A program made the translations under genes and the position numbers. DNA of 64,000 nt, from positions 1 to 64,000 of the forward strand of contig VGDL01000009.1 of the NCBI GenBank assembly GCA_016869735.1. The letters run 5' to 3'. The stretch comes from Alphaproteobacteria bacterium. GTDB taxonomy: Bacteria; Pseudomonadota; Alphaproteobacteria; Acetobacterales; Acetobacteraceae. Positions 19,483 through 28,111 of the stretch are shown here, one piece after another. Below the pieces are notes generated by a model. The model was not told the DNA's origin and did no database searches. It saw only the letters and a list, made by a program, of their open reading frames with translations. Numbering within the stretch: position 1 is the first letter of the stretch; each line of letters starts with the position of its first letter.

Positions 19483-20499
19483 TTACTTCTCACAGCGAAT
19501 AAAAACCGTGCTTTGATGCACGCGTTCGCCGACCTCGGCCGCGCTCAATTCCGCAGGCGGGCTTTCACGCAATGTGGGTTCAGCGCCGGCGCGGCGGAGG
19601 AAGCCAATCGCCTCAGTTCCCTTCACGGCGAAATTCACATTCTGCGGAATATCGCCGGTGCGCTGCGCGATGCGCTGGGCATTGAGCTTCGATACAATCA
19701 CGCCCATCACATGGCCCTGCCGATCAAGCAAAGGCCCGCCGGAATTGCCCTGCTGCACCGGCGCGCTGATCTGAAAATGCTGTTCATTATTGGCAAGGCC
19801 CGCGAGTGCGCTGACCTCGCCGGTCGTCAGGGTTGGGCCAGCGGCAAGCAAGCCCGCCAGTGGGAAGCCATAAGTCACCACACTCTCGCCCCGGCGTACC
19901 GGATTGGCGCGAAAGGCCAGAACCGGGCCGGGATCATTCGGCACGGCCAGCAGCGCCAAATCACGCTGCACATCAACCCGCGCGGGCATGGTGGCGGGCA
20001 GGGTGCGGCCATTGGCGGTGCGGATGGTGATCGCATTGCAGCCATCAATCACGTGATGGTTCGTCAGCACGCGGTCGCGCGCCACCACAAAGCCCGTGCC
20101 GGTGGAAGCGCGCCCACGGCCTGCCTGCGGCGGCGCGCCAGGTCCGGGCGATGGCGCCGCCGTGCCGGGCGGGCGGGGCAGCGGCGTTTGCATGGCAACG
20201 ACTTTTTCCGCGCAAACATCATGGCCGCGGTTGATGACCTCCCGCCCATCGCTCAGCACCATGCGGAAATCAAAGCGGCAGCCGGCATTATCGGCCGGGC
20301 GCAGATTGAACCCGGCACCCGGCGCCAGCGGCCCGCGCGTCAACATGTTGGAACCCCAATCGGGCCGCCCGGTGCGCACGGCAAAAAGCGAATGGGCGGA
20401 TTGCTCGGTCTGATTGAGCACCCTGAAGGGCTCCGTCTGCGGCAGCGCCGGCAGGGGGGCCAAGATCAGCAGGAAGAGGGCAAGAAGCAGGGCGCGCAT
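19483..20499 (-). CDS. Secreted trypsin-like serine protease (S1C-like) with an N-terminal beta-rich domain
   Basis: TGFVVARDRVLTNHHVI, DLALLAV, QQGNSGGPLLD (His/Asp/Ser). N-terminal FRVLNQTEQSAHSLF...DWGSNMLTRGPLAPGAGF...CRFDFRMVLSDGREVINRGHDVC domain. Confidence 0.8.
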   Translation of the reverse strand: MRALLLALFLLILAPLPALPQTEPFRVLNQTEQSAHSLFAVRTGRPDWGSNMLTRGPLAPGAGFNLRPADNAGCRFDFRMVLSDGREVINRGHDVCAEKVVAMQTPLPRPPGTAAPSPGPGAPPQAGRGRASTGTGFVVARDRVLTNHHVIDGCNAITIRTANGRTLPATMPARVDVQRDLALLAVPNDPGPVLAFRANPVRRGESVVTYGFPLAGLLAAGPTLTTGEVSALAGLANNEQHFQISAPVQQGNSGGPLLDRQGHVMGVIVSKLNAQRIAQRTGDIPQNVNFAVKGTEAIGFLRRAGAEPTLRESPPAELSAAEVGERVHQSTVFIRCEK

Positions 20500-20661
20500 C
20501 ACACCCCCACATTCTGCATCTGGGTCGCGTTTTCAAGCCGGTCACCCGCAATCAGCGCCTTTGGGGCCATGTGTTCATCAACTCCTCTTGACCATTAGCA
20601 ATGAACTGGTGAACGGATGGTGTGAAGTTGAAGGCGCTTTAACGTCAGTCGAGGCGATATT

Positions 20662-21678
20662 TTGCTACCCGCCATTCCTGTTTTCGATCTGCGCGCGGAA
20701 GCGCTGCCATCGCTCGCGGCCATGCGTGCTGCGCCGCTCCGCACTGAAGAGCTGTGGCGTTGGGCGCGAGGGCGCTACACGCCGGCGGGGCTTGCCGTGG
20801 CCGATCGGCTTTCGCGCCATTGGCTGCGCCGCAACGCCAATCCGCTGCGTGAGGAAATTGAAGCCATAGCCGCGGCCCTGCCCGGGCCCGGCGGCCATGC
20901 GCTGAACCTTTCCTATGAATGGGGCTGCACAGCAGGGCTTGGGGCGACCGGGGCGCCCTTCATGCTGCGCGTGTTGGATTGGGAATTGCAGGGCCTTGGT
21001 GAACAGCTTTGCGTCTTTCGTCAGGCGGGCCCGGCGGGGGAATGGCTCAATCTTGGCTGGCCGGGCTTTGCCGGGGCGATCACGGCCTTGGCGCCCGGGC
21101 GGTTCTGCCTGGCGATCAATCAGCCGCCCTTTCCAGAACGCGCGCTGGCCCGTGCAGCGCGCGGCATGGGGGCGAATTTCCTTGGGCTTGCCGTGGATTG
21201 GCTGGCGGCGCGCCCGGCACGCTGGCGGCAACGCGGCCTGCCGCCCGCGCATCTGCTGCGCATGGTCTGCGATACCGCGCCGGATTACGCCACCGCGCTT
21301 GCCATGCTGCGCGAGGCAAATTTGGCAGCGGGCGCGATTTTTTCTTTGGCCGGGATCAGGCCCGGGGAAGCGGCGGTGGTTGAAAATGCCGAAACCTCCT
21401 TGGCTGTGATTGAAGCGACCCCCAACGCTGTTGCCGCGAATGCCTGGCAAGGCATCGCCAATCCTGGCGCGCCGCGCTGGCGCTATAGTGCTGAACGCCA
21501 TGCGGCCATGGCGGCGCTTTTGGCCGGGCCGGTGCCGGGCGAATTTGCCTGGCTCAGGCCCCCCATCGCGAATGAGGGGTCACGCCTGGCCGCCATGATG
21601 TGCCCCGCAACGGGGCGACTTGAATTGATCGGGATGGAGGGCGGTGCGGCAGTGACGCAGCCGCTTTACCTTGGATGA
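20662..21678 (+). CDS. Ntn-hydrolase-like protein, possibly C45-type acyltransferase
   Basis: HALNLSYEWGCTAGLGATGAPFMLRVLDWELQGLGEQLCVFR resembles C45/acyl-transferase Ntn-hydrolases; family assignment is tentative. Confidence 0.5.
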   Translation: MLPAIPVFDLRAEALPSLAAMRAAPLRTEELWRWARGRYTPAGLAVADRLSRHWLRRNANPLREEIEAIAAALPGPGGHALNLSYEWGCTAGLGATGAPFMLRVLDWELQGLGEQLCVFRQAGPAGEWLNLGWPGFAGAITALAPGRFCLAINQPPFPERALARAARGMGANFLGLAVDWLAARPARWRQRGLPPAHLLRMVCDTAPDYATALAMLREANLAAGAIFSLAGIRPGEAAVVENAETSLAVIEATPNAVAANAWQGIANPGAPRWRYSAERHAAMAALLAGPVPGEFAWLRPPIANEGSRLAAMMCPATGRLELIGMEGGAAVTQPLYLG

Positions 21679-21764
21679 GCAGGCAAAGCGCTGCGCCCCA
21701 GGCGCTGCGATGGATGAAGGCCGGAATCTGCCGCGCGATGCAGCGAAGCTGATCATCCCCTATG

Positions 21765-21790
21765 GCCTGATCCACAAAAAGGGATCAGGC
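21765..21790. promoter_or_regulatory. 9-bp perfect inverted repeat upstream of the Lin0512/DUF35/thiolase cassette
   Basis: GCCTGATCC-acaaaaag-GGATCAGGC, flanked by further CTGAT/ATCAG arms; 30 nt before the start codon at 21820. Confidence 0.55.
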
Positions 21791-21819
21791 TATCATCAGG
21801 TTTGGACAAGGACAGGATC

Positions 21820-22158
21820 ATGGCCCTGCAACGCATGGTGCTTGAAATTGGCATGGGCACCGATATTCGCGGCGCGGATTACACCAAGGCCGCTGTGCGG
21901 GCGCTTCGCGATGCGCTTTGGCATAATTCACTCACCATCGGTGCCGCGGTCGGCCAGGATGTGGATGCCATGCAGGTTGAAGTGCTGATCGGTGTGCCGA
22001 AGCCCGATTTGGTGGATAAGGACCAGGTGCTGGCCATTCTGCCCCATGGCAGCGGCACAGTGACGCTGGTGGAAGGTGGCCTTGAGATTGCGAATGATGA
22101 GGGCACCAATAGCACCGTGATTGCCAATTGCTGCGCCATTGTGCGGCTGGATGTGTGA
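21820..22158 (+). CDS. Lin0512 family protein (copy 1)
   Basis: MALQRMVLEIGMGTDIRGADYTKAAVRALRDALWHNSLTIG...DVDAMQVEVLIGVPKPDLVD. Confidence 0.8.
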   Translation: MALQRMVLEIGMGTDIRGADYTKAAVRALRDALWHNSLTIGAAVGQDVDAMQVEVLIGVPKPDLVDKDQVLAILPHGSGTVTLVEGGLEIANDEGTNSTVIANCCAIVRLDV

Positions 22159-22170
22159 GGGAGACCGACC

Positions 22171-22512
22171 ATGGCCCTAAAACGCATCATCCTGGAAATG
22201 GGTAGCGGCAATGATCTGCATGGCGGGGATTACACCAAGGCTGCGCTGCGTGCGGTGCAGGATGCCTTGCACCATTCATCATTGGCTTTCATCCGCACGC
22301 TTGGGCTTGATATCAAGACCATGCAGGTGGAAGTGACCATTGGCGTTCAGCAGCCGGATAAGGTGGATATCGAAGCGGTGCGGAAATCGCTGCCTTACGG
22401 TGTGGTGACAGCGCGCGCGGTGAAGGGCGGCTTGGATGTTCCGGAAGAAGGCCGCCACGACAAGGCGGTGATTGCGGCGGCCGCGATTGCGGTGCGCTTC
22501 GATTTGCCGTGA
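22171..22512 (+). CDS. Lin0512 family protein (copy 2)
   Basis: MALKRIILEMGSGNDLHGGDYTKAALRAVQDALHHSSLAFI...DIKTMQVEVTIGVQQPDKVD; clear paralogue of the preceding gene. Confidence 0.8.
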   Translation: MALKRIILEMGSGNDLHGGDYTKAALRAVQDALHHSSLAFIRTLGLDIKTMQVEVTIGVQQPDKVDIEAVRKSLPYGVVTARAVKGGLDVPEEGRHDKAVIAAAAIAVRFDLP

Positions 22513-22542
22513 AGCGGCATTCAATGGATGCGGCAGGATAGA

Positions 22543-22923
22543 ATGGAGAACGCCAAAAAATCCCCCCTCGGCATTTACAACGAACATTTGCAGCGGGGCG
22601 AACTTGCCTATCAATTCAGCCCAAGCGTGGGCAAGGCCGTATTCTACCCGCGCATCATCTGCCCTTATACGGGCAGCGAAGATTTGGAATGGCGCATTTC
22701 CCAGGGGCTGGGCACGGTGCATGCGACCACGGTGGTCCACCCCGCGCAGGGGGATGCTTACAATGTCTGCCTTGTGGATATGGATGAAGGCTACCGGCTC
22801 ATGAGCCGGGTTGAGGATATTGACCCGATGGCGGTGAAGATCGGCATGCGCGTGAAATTCCGCACGCATCAGCAGGGCTATGATGAAGCGCCTATCCCGG
22901 TTTTCACCGTGTTGGAGGGCTGA
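22543..22923 (+). CDS. DUF35/OB-fold acyl-CoA-associated protein
   Basis: YPRIICPYTGSEDLEWRISQGLGTVHATTVVHPAQG...YNVCLVDMDEGYRLMSRVE; followed by thiolase, as in DUF35-thiolase pairs. Confidence 0.75.
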   Translation: MENAKKSPLGIYNEHLQRGELAYQFSPSVGKAVFYPRIICPYTGSEDLEWRISQGLGTVHATTVVHPAQGDAYNVCLVDMDEGYRLMSRVEDIDPMAVKIGMRVKFRTHQQGYDEAPIPVFTVLEG

Positions 22924-22927
22924 GGCC

Positions 22928-24082
22928 ATGGCCAGCATGCAACGCGGCAGTGTTGCCATTGTGGGCGCGGCGGAATCGGATATCGGCAGCGTTGCCGCTG
23001 ATATGTCCGTGATTGATCTGATGGCGCAGGGGACAGTGCGGGCGCTGGCCGATGCGGGCCTCACGCTTGCTGATGTGGATGGGCTTTTTTGCGCGACAAC
23101 GCAGGCGCGCACCTCCGCGATGTCCTTGGCGGAGTATCTGAAAAAGCCGGATGCTTATGTGGATTCCACCATTGTTGGCGGGTCATCCTTTGAAATCCAT
23201 GTGGCACACGCGCAGGCCGCGATTGAAGCGGGGCTTTGTTCGGTTGCGGTGGTGGCTTACGGCAGCACGCAGCGTTCGGCAGGGCGGAAGAATGCGTCGC
23301 CCCGCGAATTCAACCCTTACGAGACACCCTTCAAACCCTTCATGCCTTCCAGCGCCTATGCCATGGCGGCCAATCGCCACATGCATGAATACGGCACGAC
23401 GCGGGAGCAATTGGCGGAAGTGGCCGTGGCCGCACGCAAATGGGCGCAGCTCAATCCCGTGGCCTTTGATCAAAGGCCGCTTGATATCGCGGGCGTGCTT
23501 GGCGCGAAGATGGTGTCCTATCCCTTCACCGTGCGCGATTGCTGCCTGGTGACGGATGGCGGGGGGGCGATTGTGCTGACCTCCGCCGCGCGGGCCAAGG
23601 CGCTGAAAAAGCCGCCAGTTTATGTGCTGGGCACAGGCACCAGCATTATGCATGCGAGCATTTCCAATATGCCGGATTTGACGCGGACAGGCGCGATTGC
23701 GTCAGGCACGCGGGCCTATCAGGCGGCGGGGCTTCGGCCGCAAGATATGGATATGGCCGAGCTTTATGATGCCTTCACCATCAACACCATTCTGTTCCTG
23801 GAAGATTTGGGCTTTTGCAAAAAAGGTGAGGGCGGCGGCTTTGTCGCCAATGGCCGTATCGCGCCCGGTGGTGCCTTGGCGGTGAACACCAATGGCGGGG
23901 GATTATCCTACTGCCATCCGGGCATGTATGGGCTTTATTTGTTGATTGAGGCGGTGCGGCAAATCCGCGGCGAATGCGGCGCGCGGCAGGTGCAAAAGCA
24001 CGATACCGCCATTGTGCATGGCAATGGGGGCGTGCTGTCGGCGCAAAGCACGGTGATTTTAGGCGGGGCGGGGACGGTTTAG
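22928..24082 (+). CDS. Thiolase-family protein (SCP2/Ltp2-like)
   Basis: SVAIVGAAESDIG...; AHAQAAIEAGLCSVAVVAYGSTQRS; NTNGGGLSYCHPGMYGLYLLIEAVRQIRGE; VHGNGGVLSAQSTVIL. Confidence 0.85.
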   Translation: MASMQRGSVAIVGAAESDIGSVAADMSVIDLMAQGTVRALADAGLTLADVDGLFCATTQARTSAMSLAEYLKKPDAYVDSTIVGGSSFEIHVAHAQAAIEAGLCSVAVVAYGSTQRSAGRKNASPREFNPYETPFKPFMPSSAYAMAANRHMHEYGTTREQLAEVAVAARKWAQLNPVAFDQRPLDIAGVLGAKMVSYPFTVRDCCLVTDGGGAIVLTSAARAKALKKPPVYVLGTGTSIMHASISNMPDLTRTGAIASGTRAYQAAGLRPQDMDMAELYDAFTINTILFLEDLGFCKKGEGGGFVANGRIAPGGALAVNTNGGGLSYCHPGMYGLYLLIEAVRQIRGECGARQVQKHDTAIVHGNGGVLSAQSTVILGGAGTV

Positions 24083-24207
24083 GGCGGGGCGTTCTGTCTG
24101 GGCGCCTGAACCGGGTCCCAGCGACCGCCGAGTGTGGGGGTTATTGAGGGGGGAATTGCCCAGCGGCTTTGAAAGCGCGCCGATTTCAAAGGATTTGGGG
24201 AGTAAAA

Positions 24208-24283
24208 TGGTGCCCAGAGCCGGAATCGAACCAGCGACACTGCGATTTTCAGTCGCATGCTCTACCAACTGAGCTATCTGGGC
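24208..24283 (-). tRNA. tRNA-Phe (GAA), CCA encoded
   Basis: Reverse complement GCCCAGATAGCTCAGTTGGTAGAGCATGCGACTGAAAATCGCAGTGTCGCTGGTTCGATTCCGGCTCTGGGCACCA; anticodon loop CTGAAAA, paired acceptor GCCCAGA/TCTGGGC. Confidence 0.97.
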
Positions 24284-24785
24284 CCCGGCGAAAACAGGTC
24301 TTCGCCAGAACCCTTCTCCTAGCGAAGCGCCCCGGCCCTGTCCAGCCTCATATAGCCGGACGGGGGGTGCAGGCCATCTCAGGTCATTTGGAGCAGCTTT
24401 TGGGTCGGCATGGCAGGAAGGGTGGCATTGCTGCCCAGTGCGGCAGATGCTCGGGTCCAAGCCTTGCAACCTGGGGCAAACCATTCACCATATGGGGAGG
24501 CGAGTACCACGTCATGCGGTGGCCGGCAGGGCAGTTTGAAACCAAGTGGTACCGCCCGATGCCTCGGGAAATGTGGCCAAAGAAGTGTTTGGTGCTTGTT
24601 CCATAGGAGAAGAAAAACAAAAACACCTCAAAACGATGTTGGCGTGGCGCTGCCTTATTGCGTTAGGCGGTGTTCCTCCGCCACAGACAAGTTTGCGAAA
24701 GCAGCAGGTTTTCGTTAACACACTTTCTTCTCCAGGACGTTAAAAAACCTTCTATGGTCCGAACAAGCCCGCACAAAGCTGGCGC

Positions 24786-26627
24786 ATGCCGCCGAAAATG
24801 AAGCCATCACCCCGCCCTGTCCGACAACAACTCGCCGAGGCGATTGCTCTTTTGCAGCAGGGCCAAATCGCCGCAGCCGAAGCCGGTTTTCGGGCCATCA
24901 TCGGGCGAGACCCGCGCAATTTCGATGCGCTGCATTTGGGCGGCGTTGCCGCGGCGCAAAGCGGCCGCCTGGAAGAAGGCGCCAATTTGATTCGCAGAGC
25001 CCTTGCCATCAATCCTCGCCATGTGGATGCGCTCGGTAATCTCGGCTTCGCGCTGATCCGGCAAGGCCTTCATGAGGAAGCGCTAACCAGCCTGGACCGC
25101 GCTGTGGCGATAGACCCTAAGGCCGCCAATTCCCATCATAATCGCGGCTTTGCCTTGTTGAAGCTGAAGCGCCTCGATCAGGCGGTTGCCGCCCTTGATC
25201 GCGCCGTTCAATTGCAACCCGACAATGCGGAGGCGCGTAATGATCGCGCTTGCGCCCTTATGGACAAATACAAGCTTGAAGATGCGCTTGCCGCCTGTGA
25301 AGCAGCGCTGCGCCTACGCCCGGATTGGCCTTCCTATCTGGTGAATATGGCGCTGATCTTGTGCGGCCTGCAGCGCCCTGCGGAGGCTTTGGCCGCAGCG
25401 GATGCGGCGCTTCGGATAAAGCCTGAAGATGCTTCCGTGATTTTGGGGCGCAGTCAGGCTCTGTTCGCACTTGGTCGGCCGGCCGAGGGCCTCGCAATCA
25501 TTGACAGGCTTCTTGAGATCAATCCGGGGTCGATACAGGGTCTTCTGTGGCGCTCATACGCGCTGGTCCAGCTTGGTGAGCCAGATGCCGCCCTGGTGGT
25601 AGCCAAAACAGCTTTGCACCTCGCGCCGCAGGACGCAGCCATCCATCGGGGTTATGGCTTCTCCCTTGGCAATCTGAATCGCTTGGAAGAAGCACTTGTT
25701 GCCTATGATGAAGCGCTGAAGCTTGTCCCGGATGACAAGGAAGCCTTGTGGAGTCGCGCTTTGGCCTTGCTGGTGCTCGGGCGGTTCGAAGAAGGCTGGC
25801 TTGCTTACGAATATCGCAATCTGCGCCACAAGACCCTGGCAGCACGCAAATATCCAAAGCCGCTATGGTGGGGCAAGGATCCTATCGAAAATCAGCATCT
25901 CTTTATCTATTGGGAACAGGGGTTTGGCGATACCATTCAATTCGCGCGGTATGCGCTTCTTGCCGCTGCTGCCGGCGCGCAGGTGACACTTTCCGTTCAA
26001 GATCCGCTGCGGCGGCTATTCAAGGATTTCGACCCTGCGGTGACGGTCATTGGCCAAAATGAAGCGCCGGCGGAATTTGATTTGCATTGCCCGCTAATGT
26101 CGCTACCGCTCGCGTTCAGCACCAGGCTTGAAACCATCCCCGCCTTTGAAAATGGCTACCTCAGGGCGCCCGCTGAGGATATTGCGCGCTGGGATCAGCG
26201 CCTGCCCGCCGGCCGCCGGCGCATTGGCCTGGTCTGGAGCGGGAGCCAGACGCATGCGAATGACACCAATCGTTTGCTTGCACTCACGAAGCTTCTGCCC
26301 CTGTTTACGCCGGGCGATGTCTGGGTGTCGCTACAAAAGGAAGTGCGGGACGCGGATCGCGCGGCGCTTGAAGGCTCAGGCATATTGGATGTGAGCGCGG
26401 AGCTTGGCGATTTCGCGGATACGGCAGCGCTGATCACGAATCTTGATCTGGTGATTTCGGTGGATACTTCGGTTGCGCATTTGGCGGGTGCGCTCGGCAA
26501 ACCTACCTGGGTGATGCTGCCCTTCGCGCCCGATTTCCGCTGGCTTTTGGACCGCGAGGATTCGCCCTGGTATCCTAAATGCGCCTGTTCCGCCAAAGCC
26601 GCGCCGGCGATTGGGGTGGGGTGGTAG
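24786..26627 (+). CDS. Tetratricopeptide repeat protein with a glycosyltransferase-family-9-like C-terminus (3' end apparently frameshifted)
   Basis: Multiple TPR units (IDPKAANSHHNRGFALLKLKRLDQAVAALDRAV); C-terminal VSVDTSVAHLAGALGKPTWVMLPFAPDFRWL. Confidence 0.85.
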   Translation: MPPKMKPSPRPVRQQLAEAIALLQQGQIAAAEAGFRAIIGRDPRNFDALHLGGVAAAQSGRLEEGANLIRRALAINPRHVDALGNLGFALIRQGLHEEALTSLDRAVAIDPKAANSHHNRGFALLKLKRLDQAVAALDRAVQLQPDNAEARNDRACALMDKYKLEDALAACEAALRLRPDWPSYLVNMALILCGLQRPAEALAAADAALRIKPEDASVILGRSQALFALGRPAEGLAIIDRLLEINPGSIQGLLWRSYALVQLGEPDAALVVAKTALHLAPQDAAIHRGYGFSLGNLNRLEEALVAYDEALKLVPDDKEALWSRALALLVLGRFEEGWLAYEYRNLRHKTLAARKYPKPLWWGKDPIENQHLFIYWEQGFGDTIQFARYALLAAAAGAQVTLSVQDPLRRLFKDFDPAVTVIGQNEAPAEFDLHCPLMSLPLAFSTRLETIPAFENGYLRAPAEDIARWDQRLPAGRRRIGLVWSGSQTHANDTNRLLALTKLLPLFTPGDVWVSLQKEVRDADRAALEGSGILDVSAELGDFADTAALITNLDLVISVDTSVAHLAGALGKPTWVMLPFAPDFRWLLDREDSPWYPKCACSAKAAPAIGVGW

Positions 26628-26728
26628 CGCGCCTTGGTGAAGCGCTGCGCCTTTAGCCACGCCGGCCGCAGACAAACGCCCGCAGGCGTTGCAGGATGTG
26701 GCGAAAGCATCACCACGGGGGAAATACC

Positions 26729-28111
26729 ATGTCATCCGGCAGCTATGACCGCGCCAGCTTCAAGGGCCTGACTTTCCAGGATGCCGTGCCGCACTTTCTG
26801 GCCGGGCAGGATAATCCCCGCGCCTATCTGGAACGCTGCCTGGAAGCCATTGCCGCCAAGGATGGCGTGGTGCGCGCCTTTGTCGTGCTGAATGAAGCGG
26901 GCGCGCGTGCCGCCGCCGATGCCTCGGCCGCGCGCTACAAGGCGGGCCGCGCGATCTCCGCCATTGATGGCATGCCAATTGGCATCAAGGATTTGATCGA
27001 AACCGCCGATATGCCAACGCAAATGGGCTGCGGCGCCTTCACCGGCAATTTTCCGAAGCGCGACAGCATCATGGTGCGCGCTTTGCGCGATGCCGGCGCG
27101 GTGATCATCGGCAAAACAGTCACGGCGGAATTGGGCATGGCGCATCCGGGCCCCACCACCAACCCCTTTGATGCGCGCCGCACGCCAGGCGGTTCATCCT
27201 CAGGCTCAGCCGCAGCGGTTGGGGCCAATATGATCCCGGCGGCGATTGGCACGCAGGTCGGCGGGTCCATCATCCGCCCCGCTTCCTATTGCGGGAATAT
27301 CGCGCTGAAGCCCACCCAAGGCGCGATCAATCGGGGGGAGAGGCAATCGCTCAGCCAATCCACTGCCGGGGTCCATGCCAATAGCTTCGAAGATATGTGG
27401 TCTGTCGCGATTGAAATCGCGCGCCGTGCCGGGGGAGACCCCGGCGCGCCAGGGCTATTCGGCCCGGCAAGCCCGCCCGCGCCGGTCAAGCCCGCGCGGC
27501 TGATTGTGATGGAAACCGAAGGCTGGGTGGATTTGGATGCCGCTTCCATTGCGGCTTTTGAAGGGTTGCTGGCAAAACTTCGCGCCGCTGGGGTGGAGAT
27601 CTGGCGCCGCGCCGATCATCCGCTGATCGAGGGGTTTGAGCGCGCGCTGGCCCATGCAAAGGCCATCACCGCCGATATCTGCGCCTTTGAACAGCGCGCG
27701 GGCTTGCAGCATTTGGCCGAAACCGCAGCGGATCGCGTGAGCCCCCGGCTTTTCACGCGCTTGCAGCATGGCACCAAGGTTGATCTGGAAACCTACCGCG
27801 CCCGGCTGCTGGAACGGGATGGGCTGCGCCGGCGCCTGGCGTCCCTCGCACCCTTGGCGGATGGGTTGATTGCGCTGTCATCCCCTGGCCCCGCGCCAGT
27901 CTGGTTGGGCGATCAGCCTGGCCAGCCGATTGCGCCGCGCCCGACCGGGGATATCAGCTTCAATGCGGGTACATCTGCGCTTGGCTGCCCGGCGGTGACG
28001 GTGCCGCTGCTGGCGGTGGGGGGCATGCCCCTTGGCGTGCAGATCATCGGCCAATGGCATGAAGATGCGCGCGCTGCGGCGATGGCGGCTTGGGTGGCGG
28101 GGGTGGGCTAA
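26729..28111 (+). CDS. Amidase (amidase signature family)
   Basis: MPIGIKDLIETADMPTQMG; TPGGSSSGSAAAVGANMIPAAIGTQVGGSIIRPASYCG. Confidence 0.9.
   Translation: MSSGSYDRASFKGLTFQDAVPHFLAGQDNPRAYLERCLEAIAAKDGVVRAFVVLNEAGARAAADASAARYKAGRAISAIDGMPIGIKDLIETADMPTQMGCGAFTGNFPKRDSIMVRALRDAGAVIIGKTVTAELGMAHPGPTTNPFDARRTPGGSSSGSAAAVGANMIPAAIGTQVGGSIIRPASYCGNIALKPTQGAINRGERQSLSQSTAGVHANSFEDMWSVAIEIARRAGGDPGAPGLFGPASPPAPVKPARLIVMETEGWVDLDAASIAAFEGLLAKLRAAGVEIWRRADHPLIEGFERALAHAKAITADICAFEQRAGLQHLAETAADRVSPRLFTRLQHGTKVDLETYRARLLERDGLRRRLASLAPLADGLIALSSPGPAPVWLGDQPGQPIAPRPTGDISFNAGTSALGCPAVTVPLLAVGGMPLGVQIIGQWHEDARAAAMAAWVAGVG

Noticed and set aside
24208-24283. tRNA-Phe as an integration site for a genomic island
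   Set aside because: No integrase or attL/attR-like repeat noticed nearby; flanking genes look chromosomal.
16441-26660. Programmed ribosomal frameshifting or transcriptional slippage in the three broken genes
   Set aside because: Runs are only 3-4 nt, with no slippery heptamer or stimulatory structure noticed; deletion or sequencing error is simpler.
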